Source of the DNA: Terribacillus aidingensis
Lineage (GTDB): Bacteria; Bacillota; Bacilli; Bacillales; Amphibacillaceae
DNA: 64,000 bases
Direction of reading: 5' to 3'
NCBI RefSeq assembly: GCF_040703035.1
Contig: NZ_CP159996.1
Location: forward strand, 2,514,001 to 2,578,000
Within the stretch, counting starts at the first letter, position 1, and each line of letters opens with the position of its first letter. This document shows, piece after piece, positions 41,985-50,418 of the stretch. The notes beneath the pieces are model-generated. The model saw only the letters and a list, made by a program, of their open reading frames with translations, did no database searches and was not told the origin of the DNA. The translations under genes and the position numbers were made by a program.

Positions 41985-43262
41985 ATGGAAAACGAAAACA
42001 AATCGTTGGCGCCCGCCAGTCCTACTCCTCCGAAAACCTTCGGCCAGAAGCTCCGCAATGTCGGACCTGGCTTCGTCACCGCAGCAACGGGCGTCGGAAC
42101 AGGCGATCTTATCGCAGCTCTTGTAGCCGGATCAGGCTTCGGCATGATGCTCGGCTGGGCAATCATTTTAGGTTCTATCATCAAATATTTCCTCACCGAG
42201 GGGGTCGGCAGATGGCATCTCGCAACTGGCAAGACCATCCTGCAAGGCTGGCACTCTCTTGGTAAATGGGCAACCGGCTATTTCGGTGTCTACGCAATTA
42301 TCTGGGGCATCCTTTATGGTGCCGCAGCAGGATCCACGAGTGCATTGATGATGCGTTCGATGTTTCCGATCATGCCGCTCTGGGCATGGGCCATCATCCA
42401 TCTTCTCGCAGGATTTGCCTTGATCTGGACAGGTAAATACATGCTCTTCGAGAAAGTGATGCTCGTCTTCATCGGTATCATGTTTGTCACAGTAGTAGGA
42501 ACTGCAGTTATCTTGCTTCCTGATATCGGGAATATCGTTCAAGGTATTGTCATACCGAAAATGGATGCTGGAAGCTTCTTGCTCGTCATGGGTTTGATAG
42601 GCGGCGTCGGAGGAACGATTACGATGGCTTCCTATGGCTACTGGCTGCAGGAGAAGAAATGGCAAGGAAAAGCTTGGGTCTCTATGATGCGCGTCGACAA
42701 CAGCGTCGCCTACATCGTAACTGCCATCTTCACACTTTCCTTGATGGTCATCGGGGCAGAGTTCTTGCACAGCTCCAATATCCAGATTAATGGAGAAGAA
42801 GGCTTAATCACACTGTCTGGCATGCTTGGAGAGGAATTCAACGGTGTTGTTTCCTGGATGTTTATGATCGGTGCATGGTCAGCTGCATTCTCCTCGTTAA
42901 TCGGAGTATGGAATGGCGTTCCATACTTGTTTGCGGATTTCATCCGTACCATTCGAAAAAAAGGGCAGTCAGAAGACAAACCTGTCTCCGAAAAAGATCC
43001 TGCTTATCGTTTTTATCTTGTTTGGCTTACATTTCCGCCAATGCTGTTGTTATTCTTCGGCGAACCGGTCGGACTTGTATTGATTCAAGGAGCACTGGGA
43101 GCATTGCTCATGCCGTTCTTGGCAATTACACTCATATGGCTGCTCAACTCGAAGCGCGTTGAACCAGATTACAGAAATGGCTGGATTACAAATGGCGTAT
43201 TGGGGATCAGTATTTTGTTATTCGGTGCATTAATGGTCAACGAATTAATCAATTTATTCTGA
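41985..43262 (+). CDS. Divergent Nramp-family transporter
   Basis: A 425-residue membrane protein with about eleven TM segments and overall Nramp (SLC11) sequence, beginning MENENKSLAPASPTPPKTFG after AAGGGGGT. The TM1 metal motif DPGN of classical Mn/Fe transporters is replaced by GVGTGD (residues about 35-40), and the TM6 MPH by MASYGYW. Both changes remove the known metal ligands, so the substrate may not be Mn or Fe. It is divergent from a FadR-type regulator and lhgO, which hints at an organic-acid link. Alternative: Mg-type or other non-classical Nramp clade. Confidence 0.8.
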   Translation: MENENKSLAPASPTPPKTFGQKLRNVGPGFVTAATGVGTGDLIAALVAGSGFGMMLGWAIILGSIIKYFLTEGVGRWHLATGKTILQGWHSLGKWATGYFGVYAIIWGILYGAAAGSTSALMMRSMFPIMPLWAWAIIHLLAGFALIWTGKYMLFEKVMLVFIGIMFVTVVGTAVILLPDIGNIVQGIVIPKMDAGSFLLVMGLIGGVGGTITMASYGYWLQEKKWQGKAWVSMMRVDNSVAYIVTAIFTLSLMVIGAEFLHSSNIQINGEEGLITLSGMLGEEFNGVVSWMFMIGAWSAAFSSLIGVWNGVPYLFADFIRTIRKKGQSEDKPVSEKDPAYRFYLVWLTFPPMLLLFFGEPVGLVLIQGALGALLMPFLAITLIWLLNSKRVEPDYRNGWITNGVLGISILLFGALMVNELINLF

Positions 43263-43311
43263 TTCGCCGGGGGAGGGCACATCTGTGTCCTTCCTTTCCT
43301 TGTCAGGAAAG

Positions 43312-43342
43312 TTGACATGATTCTAGTAAGCTATGCTATTAT
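43312..43342 (+). promoter_or_regulatory. Promoter of the dicarboxylate/glutamate symporter gene
   Basis: TTGACA at 43312-43317 and TATTAT at 43337-43342 with TG one base before the -10. The 19-base spacer is longer than ideal, but the extended -10 compensates. Confidence 0.55.
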
Positions 43343-43384
43343 TACACTTATGGATTTATTAATCTTACAACGTGGGGGTACAAC

Positions 43385-44662
43385 ATGAAGCGTTTTAAAA
43401 TTGGACTAGCCTACCAGATTTTAATTGGTTTAGTGCTAGGTGTTATTGTTGGTTCCATCTTCTACGGCAATGAAACTGCCGTTAGTATTCTACAGCCTCT
43501 TGGCGATTTATTCTTACGCGCGATTAAGATGATTGTTATACCGATCGTTATCGCCTCTATCATTGTTGGTGTAGCCGGCACTGGTGACGGTAAATCAGTT
43601 GGTAGACTAGGTTTTAAAACACTCGTCTACTTCGAAATTGTTACAATCATTGCATTAGCAATCGGCCTTACTTTTGCGAATGTCTTCCAGCCCGGCGAAG
43701 GTATCAACCGTGCCGAGCTAGAAACAACAAGCATTTCTCAGTATGAAGAGACTGCCGAGACACAAGAAGATCGAACTATCGTGGATACGATTCTTGAAAT
43801 CATCCCGACGAACGTCTTCCAAGCAATCGGTGAGGGCGATATGCTCGCTATCGTATTCTTCTCCGCCCTATTCGGCCTTGGGGTAGCAGCCATCGGTCAA
43901 AAAGGACAGCCTGTACTGAACTTCTTCGAAGGCGTCAGTCAGACCATGTTCTGGGTAACGAACCTTGTTATGAAATTAGCGCCAATCGGTGTATTCGGAC
44001 TTATCGGTGTTACCGTTTCGAAATTTGGTATTTCGTCTTTAGTTCCATTAGGTAAACTTGCACTTGTAACATATGGTGCGATGGCGTTCTTCATCCTTGT
44101 CATCTTCACTATCATCGCTAAGATTGTAGGCATCAACTTGTTCAAGATGCTGAAAGTATTGAAAGATGAGCTATTGCTTGCGTTCTCCACTTCCAGTGGT
44201 GAAACAGTATTGCCTCGTGTCATGTATAAGATGGAACGCATGGGTGCACCTAAATCCATTGTTTCCTTCGTACTGCCGACTGGTTACACATTCAACTTGG
44301 ATGGATCAACCATGTACCAGGCACTTGCGTCTCTATTCATCGCACAGATGTATGGTATCGATTTGACTATCTGGGAGCAACTCGGAATCATGGCATTGCT
44401 GATCGTTACATCTAAAGGTATCGCAGCGGTACCTGGGACAAGCTTTGTCGTATTGCTTGCAACATTGAGCTCTGTAGGATTGCCAGTCGAAGGACTTGCA
44501 TTCATCGCTGGTATCGACCGTATCCTTGATATGGGACGTACTGTGGTAAACGTTGTGGGTAACAGTCTTGCAGTTATCGTCGTTTCCAAATGGGAAGGTA
44601 AATTCAATTTGAATAAAGAGTACTTGAACAATGGCGGTTCTGAAGAAGTAAAAGTAGGCTGA
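43385..44662 (+). CDS. Glutamate/dicarboxylate:cation symporter (DAACS family)
   Basis: A 425-residue transporter with eight TM helices and two re-entrant hairpins. Hairpin 1 has STSSGETVLP and TM7 has NLDGSTMY, the cation and substrate site; TM8 carries DRILDMGRTVVNVVGNS with the substrate-binding Asp and Asn. It most resembles GltP/GltT proton/sodium-glutamate symporters. RBS GTGGGGGT precedes the ATG. Monocistronic, with its own promoter and terminator. Confidence 0.92.
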   Translation: MKRFKIGLAYQILIGLVLGVIVGSIFYGNETAVSILQPLGDLFLRAIKMIVIPIVIASIIVGVAGTGDGKSVGRLGFKTLVYFEIVTIIALAIGLTFANVFQPGEGINRAELETTSISQYEETAETQEDRTIVDTILEIIPTNVFQAIGEGDMLAIVFFSALFGLGVAAIGQKGQPVLNFFEGVSQTMFWVTNLVMKLAPIGVFGLIGVTVSKFGISSLVPLGKLALVTYGAMAFFILVIFTIIAKIVGINLFKMLKVLKDELLLAFSTSSGETVLPRVMYKMERMGAPKSIVSFVLPTGYTFNLDGSTMYQALASLFIAQMYGIDLTIWEQLGIMALLIVTSKGIAAVPGTSFVVLLATLSSVGLPVEGLAFIAGIDRILDMGRTVVNVVGNSLAVIVVSKWEGKFNLNKEYLNNGGSEEVKVG

Positions 44663-44687
44663 GGATTTTCCTCGCCTACTTTTTTTA
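44651..44687 (+). terminator. Terminator after the symporter gene
   Basis: AGTAGGCTGAGGA / TCCTCGCCTACT followed by seven T, overlapping the stop codon. Confidence 0.88.
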
Positions 44688-45737
44688 TACCCATATGATC
44701 TTAAAATGCCTGCTGCCTTCAATATAATTTAAAAGCGGCACATCCTCTGATACAACCTGTCCGATCACATTGACTTTATCGTCTTGCGGCAAGCTTCTCC
44801 TAGTGATTTGGATTTCACCTTTGTAACGCTTATACAGATCGTTATCGATGGTTATGCTGCCTTCGTTTCGTTCGATACAGTTGAAAGGTGTCACATCTGC
44901 ATCCTCGAACATCCCGCTCATCCGTGACTCCTCTGATCGGATTACATCCCGAGCCCGATCCGGACGATTATGTGTCCCTTTTTCCAGTAAATGATGCGCT
45001 TCCGTTAATTCACCATAAGGTTGCGCACGAAGTGTAATCGTAGTTGATGCATCCTTCAGCTGCATCAAAGCCCCATCTGTCACATCTGGATCTCCAATCA
45101 GGATTTTGTCCACATTGTACGCTTTCAGTTCTGTGAAGGCTGCATACGTTCCATACATACGATGCTGTTCCAATGTTGGCAATCCTAGATGAAGCGGTCC
45201 TCGAAGATTACGGTCGCCTGGTACGAAGGCTTGGACCTTCAAGCCATATGATTGAAACAGCTGATTCTTTGTCAAAAAATCACTGAGTGCAAGCCCCGTT
45301 TCCGGCCGAGGGTAAAAATTGTGCCAAACTTCTGTGTGGGTAGTACGCAGACCCAGTTGAATAAGTCGCTCTAGCTGGTCTTTTGTAAGTGTACTAGCAT
45401 TCAAAGCGACCTTCATCTTTTGAGATAAGCGGACAATAACATCATCCTCAATCCCATAATCTATCCGTAAACCTGTCAGTCCCCAATCCAATACCGTTTC
45501 TGCAGTATCCCAGTCCAAATCGAGCTTTTCCATCGAAGCCGTTGAAATATCCGCAATCAACTCCATATCCAGGGCAGAAGCAATTGAACCAAGAAGCTGC
45601 AGTTTTGTTTGATAAGCGGAGGCATCTTCCTCCGGGATGTGAAGCGATGTAAACAAACTCCGGAAGCCAGCTGCATGAAATCGCCTGATTTTTTCTTCCT
45701 CTATACGTTCCTGTAAATACACAGATATCCCTAACAT
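44685..45737 (-). CDS. mupG: 6-phospho-N-acetylmuramidase MupG (DUF871)
   Basis: A 350-residue protein beginning MLGISVYLQERIEEEKIRRF, with an N-terminal TIM barrel (about 1-240; TGLRIDYGI, GLRTTHTEVWHNFYPRPETG) and a C-terminal cyclophilin-like domain. DUF871 proteins were shown in S. aureus to split MurNAc-6P-GlcNAc into MurNAc-6P and GlcNAc. The ATG at 45737 follows AGGAGGG; 11 extra upstream codons are unsupported. It follows murP but is separated by a terminator hairpin. Confidence 0.9.
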   Translation of the reverse strand: MLGISVYLQERIEEEKIRRFHAAGFRSLFTSLHIPEEDASAYQTKLQLLGSIASALDMELIADISTASMEKLDLDWDTAETVLDWGLTGLRIDYGIEDDVIVRLSQKMKVALNASTLTKDQLERLIQLGLRTTHTEVWHNFYPRPETGLALSDFLTKNQLFQSYGLKVQAFVPGDRNLRGPLHLGLPTLEQHRMYGTYAAFTELKAYNVDKILIGDPDVTDGALMQLKDASTTITLRAQPYGELTEAHHLLEKGTHNRPDRARDVIRSEESRMSGMFEDADVTPFNCIERNEGSITIDNDLYKRYKGEIQITRRSLPQDDKVNVIGQVVSEDVPLLNYIEGSRHFKIIWV

Positions 45738-45754
45738 CCTTATCCCTCCTATGT

Positions 45755-45783
45755 AAAAAAAGGGCGTCATACAGACGCCCTGT
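45755..45783 (-). terminator. Terminator between murP and mupG
   Basis: Minus strand AGGGCGTC / GACGCCCT hairpin followed by seven T, 18 bases before the mupG start. It probably reduces mupG expression relative to murQP. Confidence 0.8.
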
Positions 45784-45788
45784 TATAG

Positions 45789-47165
45789 TTATATATCCTT
45801 TGCCATGTCTTCCTTAAACCCGAAGAAGTAAGTAAATACGAACCCAGCGATATAAGCGACAAAAATACCAATCAAGTATTGCAGGTACTTTCCTTCCGCG
45901 ATGAGCGGCGTTAAAGAAAGTCCGGAAACACCGATTGAAGTCGCGCCTGTCGCAAACAACGCCTGCGTAGCTCCACCGACAGCGGCCCCAAGACATGCTG
46001 TTAAGAACGGACGACCGAGCGGCAAGGTTACCCCGTACAATAGCGGCTCACCGATACCAAGGAATCCGGCTGGCAAGGCACCTTTGATAATATTCCGCAG
46101 ACGCTTATTGCGCGTTTTGACGAAGACAGCAATGGAAGCTCCGACCTGCCCGCCGCCAGCCATCGCCAATACAGGAAGCAATGCTGTAAAGGTGAAAGTC
46201 TGGATCAGCTCCATGTGAATCGGTGTCAAGCCGTGATGCAGACCAACCATAACGAGTGGCAGGAAGAATCCAGCCAGCAAAGCACCTGCTACGACACCAC
46301 CAACATCAAGAATAGCGTTGATTCCGGTAGTAATGCCATCTGACAGCACACCGGCAACCGGCATAATGACTAGCAAAGATGCAACGCCGACAAACAGAAC
46401 AGTTAAGATAGGGGTAAAAATAATATCAATACTATTAGGCATGAATTTTCTTACGCGTTTCTCGATGAAACTCATCAGCCAAGCTGCAAAGATGACGCCG
46501 AATAATCCGCCTCGGCCCGGAACGAGCGCTTCACCGAATAACGTAATATTCGCCAGCGCTGGATTGAACAAAATCATACCGGCAATGGCACCTAGTACCG
46601 GAGATCCGCCGAATTCCTTCGCCGTATTCCAACCGACTAGTATCGCTAGGAAACTGAACAAACTGCCGCCAATGAGCTGCAGGATCTGGATGATACTAAG
46701 CGTAGGATCCGCACCCGCATTGACAGCGAAGCTGACGCCTCCATTGATGATACCGGAAGCAATCAACCCAGGGATAAGCGGAATGAATATATTACCGATA
46801 CGCTTTAATAGGAATTTGATCGGCGTTTTATTTTTTTCCTTCATGTTCTCCCGTTTGAGCTGGGCTTTTTCTTCAAAGGTAAGATTGTCGATTTCGGCTG
46901 CTTCTTCCCCGACACCGAGACCGGTGATTCGGCTGATTTCATCGGAGACTTTGTTTACAGTACCAGGTCCGACTACGATTTGAATCGTATCATCTGCCAC
47001 TACGCCCATGACGCCGTCAATTCGTTTCAGAGCATCAAAATTCACCTTGTTATCATTCTTAACCCGTAAACGCACTCGTGTCATACAATGTGTCAATGAG
47101 ACGACGTTCTGTTCTCCGCCAACTTCGCGGAGAATGTCTTCTGCCAATTGCTTCATCTTCGCCAT
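45789..47165 (-). CDS. murP: PTS MurNAc/MurNAc-GlcNAc transporter MurP (EIIBC)
   Basis: A 458-residue permease. The N-terminal EIIB domain (about 1-85) has the phosphorylated cysteine in VVSLTHCMTRVRLRV; the C-terminal EIIC domain (about 110-455) has about ten TM helices with GIGEPLLYGVTLPLGRPF. No EIIA domain is present, so phosphate must come from a separate EIIA. It imports and phosphorylates MurNAc sugars. Between murQ and mupG. Confidence 0.93.
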   Translation of the reverse strand: MAKMKQLAEDILREVGGEQNVVSLTHCMTRVRLRVKNDNKVNFDALKRIDGVMGVVADDTIQIVVGPGTVNKVSDEISRITGLGVGEEAAEIDNLTFEEKAQLKRENMKEKNKTPIKFLLKRIGNIFIPLIPGLIASGIINGGVSFAVNAGADPTLSIIQILQLIGGSLFSFLAILVGWNTAKEFGGSPVLGAIAGMILFNPALANITLFGEALVPGRGGLFGVIFAAWLMSFIEKRVRKFMPNSIDIIFTPILTVLFVGVASLLVIMPVAGVLSDGITTGINAILDVGGVVAGALLAGFFLPLVMVGLHHGLTPIHMELIQTFTFTALLPVLAMAGGGQVGASIAVFVKTRNKRLRNIIKGALPAGFLGIGEPLLYGVTLPLGRPFLTACLGAAVGGATQALFATGATSIGVSGLSLTPLIAEGKYLQYLIGIFVAYIAGFVFTYFFGFKEDMAKDI

Positions 47166-47180
47166 TCTGATTCCTCCCCT

Positions 47181-48071
47181 TTACGCTTTTATCGCTGAAC
47201 GGACAAATCCCTCTGCATTAAGAAGCTCCGACTCTGCCTCCTCTTTTGTAACATCAAGCAGCAGCATGACAATCGCTGTTTTTACCTGACCGTCTGCTAG
47301 ATCCAAAACTTTCTCAGCTGCATCATATTTCGCACCAGTTGCTTCCATGATGATGCGTTTGGCACGCTCCTGCAGTTTGTCATTCGTCGGCTTCACATCG
47401 ACCATCAAATTTTTATATACTTTTCCGACACCTACCATACTGGCAGTGGAAATCATATTGAGCACCAGCTTTTGCGCTGTTCCTGCTTTCAGTCTTGTCG
47501 AGCCTGTCAGTATTTCCGGCCCTGTTTCTACCTCAATGCTGATTTTCGCATGTTTAGAAATAGCTGCATCTTTATTGCAAGCAATGCTGACGGTTGCTGC
47601 ACCTACGGCTGCAGCATAATCCAGCGCCCCGATCACATACGGTGTTCTGCCGCTTGCAGCAATCCCAATTACGGTATCTTTTGCTGATAATCCAATCTCC
47701 TCCAGCTCTCTTGCACCAAGCTCTGGATTATCCTCCGCTCCCTCTTTTGCCTTTCGAAAAGCGGACATTCCTCCTGCCAGCAGACCTTGCACCATGTCAT
47801 CCGGTGTACTGAAAGTCGGCGGACACTCTACTGCATCCAAAATACCTAGCCTGCCGCTTGTACCTGCACCAGTGTAAATGAGCCTGCCGCCAGCTTGAAA
47901 TGTAGAGATTACTTGTTTCACTGCTGCTTCAATTTCCGGCAGCGCTGCCTCGACCGCGTCCGGCACTGTTCTATCTTCCTTGTTCATCAGCTGCAGTACT
48001 TCCTTAGTGGAAAGCTGATCTAGCTTCATCGTACTTTCGTTGCGCTTTTCTGTCGTCAGTTTATCTAGCAT
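47181..48071 (-). CDS. murQ: N-acetylmuramic acid 6-phosphate etherase MurQ
   Basis: A 296-residue SIS-domain lyase with IYTGAGTSGRLGILDAVECP and LKAGTAQKLVLNMISTASMV, both MurQ signatures. It cleaves the lactyl ether of MurNAc-6P to GlcNAc-6P and D-lactate. GlcNAc-6P then enters NagA/NagB, encoded 11 kb away in this window. Confidence 0.96.
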   Translation of the reverse strand: MLDKLTTEKRNESTMKLDQLSTKEVLQLMNKEDRTVPDAVEAALPEIEAAVKQVISTFQAGGRLIYTGAGTSGRLGILDAVECPPTFSTPDDMVQGLLAGGMSAFRKAKEGAEDNPELGARELEEIGLSAKDTVIGIAASGRTPYVIGALDYAAAVGAATVSIACNKDAAISKHAKISIEVETGPEILTGSTRLKAGTAQKLVLNMISTASMVGVGKVYKNLMVDVKPTNDKLQERAKRIIMEATGAKYDAAEKVLDLADGQVKTAIVMLLLDVTKEEAESELLNAEGFVRSAIKA

Positions 48072-48080
48072 TGTTTCCCC

Positions 48081-48941
48081 TCACTTTTGCTCTGTTTGGA
48101 ATGCTTGCTGAATTGCCTGCCGTGATTTTTCCAATGCCTCGATCGTATGATCATAATTTTGTCCCGCCACTGCTGTGTAAATGATATCCATCAAGTACAT
48201 TTGCACGATCCGAGAGCTAGTAGCCGCACTGCGAATGCGAGCTTCTTTTGCCACTGTGAACAGCTGAATGTCTGCCAGCTCCTGCAGACGATTAGGACCT
48301 AACTTTGTCATCACAATTGTCGTCGCTCCTGCTTCCTTCGCCTGTTTTAAGACAGGTAGCAGCTGTTCTGTTTCTCCGGAGTAACTGATAGCAAAAGCAA
48401 CATCTCCATACGTCAGATTCGCAGCTGAAGCCAGCTGCTGATGGGCATCACTGTAAGCCGTGCACCATTTGCCAATCCGGCCAAATTTCTGCTCACCATC
48501 CTGTGCGACAAGATAGGAAGCTCCAACTCCATAAAAATCAATCTTCCTTGCTCTGGAAATCATGGATACTGCTTGCTCGATTGCTGCCGCTTCATTTACC
48601 TGCATCGTTTGGCTAATCGATTGTGTATGCTTCACGGCAATCGCTTCAATTAAGTGTGCAACCGAATCATTCGGCTTGATTTCACCAAACACATTTTTGT
48701 TACCGCTTTCATTTTGCAAATCTCCCGCAATCTTCAGCTTCAGTTCTCGGTATCCTGTCACGCCGATTGATTTACAAAGACGGATAACGGCCGCCTCACT
48801 GGACCCGCTTTTCCCTGCCAGCTCCTGCACCGAAAGCTTTACCACTTCAGATGGATGAGCAAGTATGTAGTTGGCTGCATTCTTTTCAGAGGGCTTAATC
48901 GAAGGTAAGCTTTCTCGAAGCAGTGTTAAACCGCCCTTCAC
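48081..48941 (-). CDS. murR: RpiR-family regulator MurR
   Basis: A 286-residue protein with an N-terminal HTH_6 domain (about 1-80; LSVQELAGKSGSSEAAVIRL) and a C-terminal SIS sugar-phosphate domain (about 120-260; RKIDFYGVGASYLVAQDGEQ). MurR senses MurNAc-6P. The start is a GTG at 48941 (VKGGLTLLRESL) eight bases after AGGTGA; a GTG four codons earlier overlaps that site. Heads the murR-murQ-murP-mupG cluster. Confidence 0.92.
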   Translation of the reverse strand: MKGGLTLLRESLPSIKPSEKNAANYILAHPSEVVKLSVQELAGKSGSSEAAVIRLCKSIGVTGYRELKLKIAGDLQNESGNKNVFGEIKPNDSVAHLIEAIAVKHTQSISQTMQVNEAAAIEQAVSMISRARKIDFYGVGASYLVAQDGEQKFGRIGKWCTAYSDAHQQLASAANLTYGDVAFAISYSGETEQLLPVLKQAKEAGATTIVMTKLGPNRLQELADIQLFTVAKEARIRSAATSSRIVQMYLMDIIYTAVAGQNYDHTIEALEKSRQAIQQAFQTEQK

Positions 48942-48953
48942 TGTCAGGATCAC

Positions 48954-49311
48954 CTGCTTTCATTTTTAAAATTTTAATTCATATTTAGATTATATTACTA
49001 AAATAAAATTTCATGAAGTGTTTTGTGAGAATTATTTACATATTTTTTCCTGCACATGGTTATGGGAATAGATAATGTGGGTATCGAAAGTCGCTTACAT
49101 AATTTAGAATTTTCAATCTTTAGAATCATAAATTTAAATCCAATAATTTAAATACAGTAACTTTTTCCTGTTTATAACAGCGTTCACTATTTGTCACCAT
49201 ACTTATAGTAATGTTAAATTTCCTCTGTATGGTTCGGTACATCGAATGACAGACGGTTGTAATCTCCTATGTCTGCGAAAAGGATCCCTTTAGATCAGGA
49301 GCTTTCAAATT
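48954..49311. other. AT-rich intergenic region between murR and a small membrane protein gene
   Basis: 358 bases without a gene. On the minus strand near murR: a TATAAT at 48989-48994 (promoter -10 candidate), an RpiR-like near-palindrome at 48999-49013, and a 12-bp perfect palindrome TTAAAATTTTAA at 48966-48977. The plus-strand half leads to the small ORF at 49312; no clear promoter was found for it. Confidence 0.5.
48989..49013 (-). promoter_or_regulatory. Candidate murR promoter -10 with overlapping MurR operator
   Basis: Minus strand TGAAATTTTATTTTA (one mismatch from a full TGAAAT/ATTTCA palindrome, the type bound by RpiR regulators) is followed after four bases by TATAAT. A repressor bound here would block the spacer region. 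Regulator assignment is inferred from adjacency. Confidence 0.4.
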
Positions 49312-49521
49312 ATGCCTTTAAATAAGAAAGATTTAAATAAAGCAGTACGCTTTTCATTGCTTCTATACAGTACTTTAATAGGATTAGCCAGTACTATCTG
49401 TTTCATAACCGCTATCTTCTTCGTGATTCCAAAGGAAGATTTACCTTATTTAATTGAACCCCTCGTAATGATGGCTGTGTATCTTTATGGGACTTGCGCC
49501 ATTGCATTATTTGTACGTTAA
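49312..49521 (+). CDS. Small two-TM membrane protein
   Basis: A 69-residue protein, MPLNKKDLNKAVRFSLLLYS onward, with hydrophobic segments at about residues 13-36 and 46-67 and a positively charged N-terminus. AGGAGC lies ten bases upstream of the ATG. No family recognised. Two-TM peptides of this size are often assembly or regulatory partners, but nothing nearby points to one. Confidence 0.6.
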   Translation: MPLNKKDLNKAVRFSLLLYSTLIGLASTICFITAIFFVIPKEDLPYLIEPLVMMAVYLYGTCAIALFVR

Positions 49522-49682
49522 AATTTTTTCAGTATGAAGAAGATAAATAATAAGGAACAATAATTATCTTCAGTAGATTGTGTGGTTAGTATATAAATAG
49601 TTACATAATTTATGAAGTATAAATTACATGGTAATAAAGTGAAGTTTAAATCCTATAGTGTAAAAGACAATAAACTCATAAC

Positions 49683-49708
49683 AAAAAACCCGCCTCCCGG
49701 CGAGTCTT
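49683..49708 (-). terminator. Terminator after livF
   Basis: Minus strand ACTCGCC-GGGA-GGCGGGTT followed by six T. Confidence 0.8.
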
Positions 49709-49710
49709 TT

Positions 49711-50418
49711 CTATGCCAAATACGCTTCCGTAATCGTCGGATCCGCAAGCAGCGTCTGGCCTTTGCCGCTGCGCCAGATGCTGCCGGTTTGGAGGACGTA
49801 GCCGCGGTGGGCGACTTTGAGTGCTTGGAAGGCGTTTTGTTCGACGAGCAGGATGGTCATGCCATCGTCATTGAGTTCTTTGATAATATGGAATATCTGT
49901 TCAACGATGATTGGGGCTAAACCCATGGATGGTTCGTCGAGCATGAGCAGGTCAGGGTCCATCATCAGAGCCCGGCCGATGGCTAGCATTTGCTGCTCGC
50001 CGCCGCTCATCGTACCGCCGAGCTGATGAAGCCGTTCCTTTACTCGCGGGAAATAGCCGAATACTTTCTCCATCCTTTGTTCAATCAGCTTTTTATCTTT
50101 TACCCCGAATGCGCCAATCTGCAGATTTTCCTTCACCGTCAGCTTCGGGAAGATCCTTCTTCCTTCCGGGACATGTGCTACACCTAGCTTCGTCGTCTGG
50201 TGGGCTTTTCGGGAGGTGATATCTTGGCCCTTATACATGACAGAACCTTCCTTTACTGGCACGAGTCCGCTGATCGTTTTCAGAGTAGTAGATTTTCCGG
50301 CTCCGTTACTGCCGATCAGCGTAACGATTTCCCCTTCCTCTACCGTCAAGTCAATTTGCTTCAGTGCTTGGATTGCGCCGTAAAAAGCAGTCACTTGTTT
50401 CAGCTCCAGATAGCTCAT
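49711..50418 (-). CDS. livF: Branched-chain amino acid ABC transporter ATPase LivF
   Basis: A 235-residue ABC ATPase: Walker A GSNGAGKSTTL, signature MSGGEQQMLAIGRAL, Walker B LLMLDEPSMGLAP. The MSGGEQQ and SMGLAP variants are typical of LivF. With LivG it powers the LivHM permease. Its ATG overlaps the livG stop as ATGA. Confidence 0.95.
   Translation of the reverse strand: MSYLELKQVTAFYGAIQALKQIDLTVEEGEIVTLIGSNGAGKSTTLKTISGLVPVKEGSVMYKGQDITSRKAHQTTKLGVAHVPEGRRIFPKLTVKENLQIGAFGVKDKKLIEQRMEKVFGYFPRVKERLHQLGGTMSGGEQQMLAIGRALMMDPDLLMLDEPSMGLAPIIVEQIFHIIKELNDDGMTILLVEQNAFQALKVAHRGYVLQTGSIWRSGKGQTLLADPTITEAYLA

Noticed and set aside
42168..42770. 200-codon minus-strand ORF opposite the Nramp-like gene
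   Set aside because: Antisense shadow, rich in His, Asp and Cys as expected from reversed hydrophobic codons.
46318..46983. 221-codon plus-strand ORF opposite murP
   Set aside because: Antisense shadow of the EIIC domain; no ribosome-binding site.
49612..49920. 102-codon plus-strand ORF across the livF terminator
   Set aside because: Runs through the terminator and into the antisense of livF; no protein-like character after the first 25 codons.
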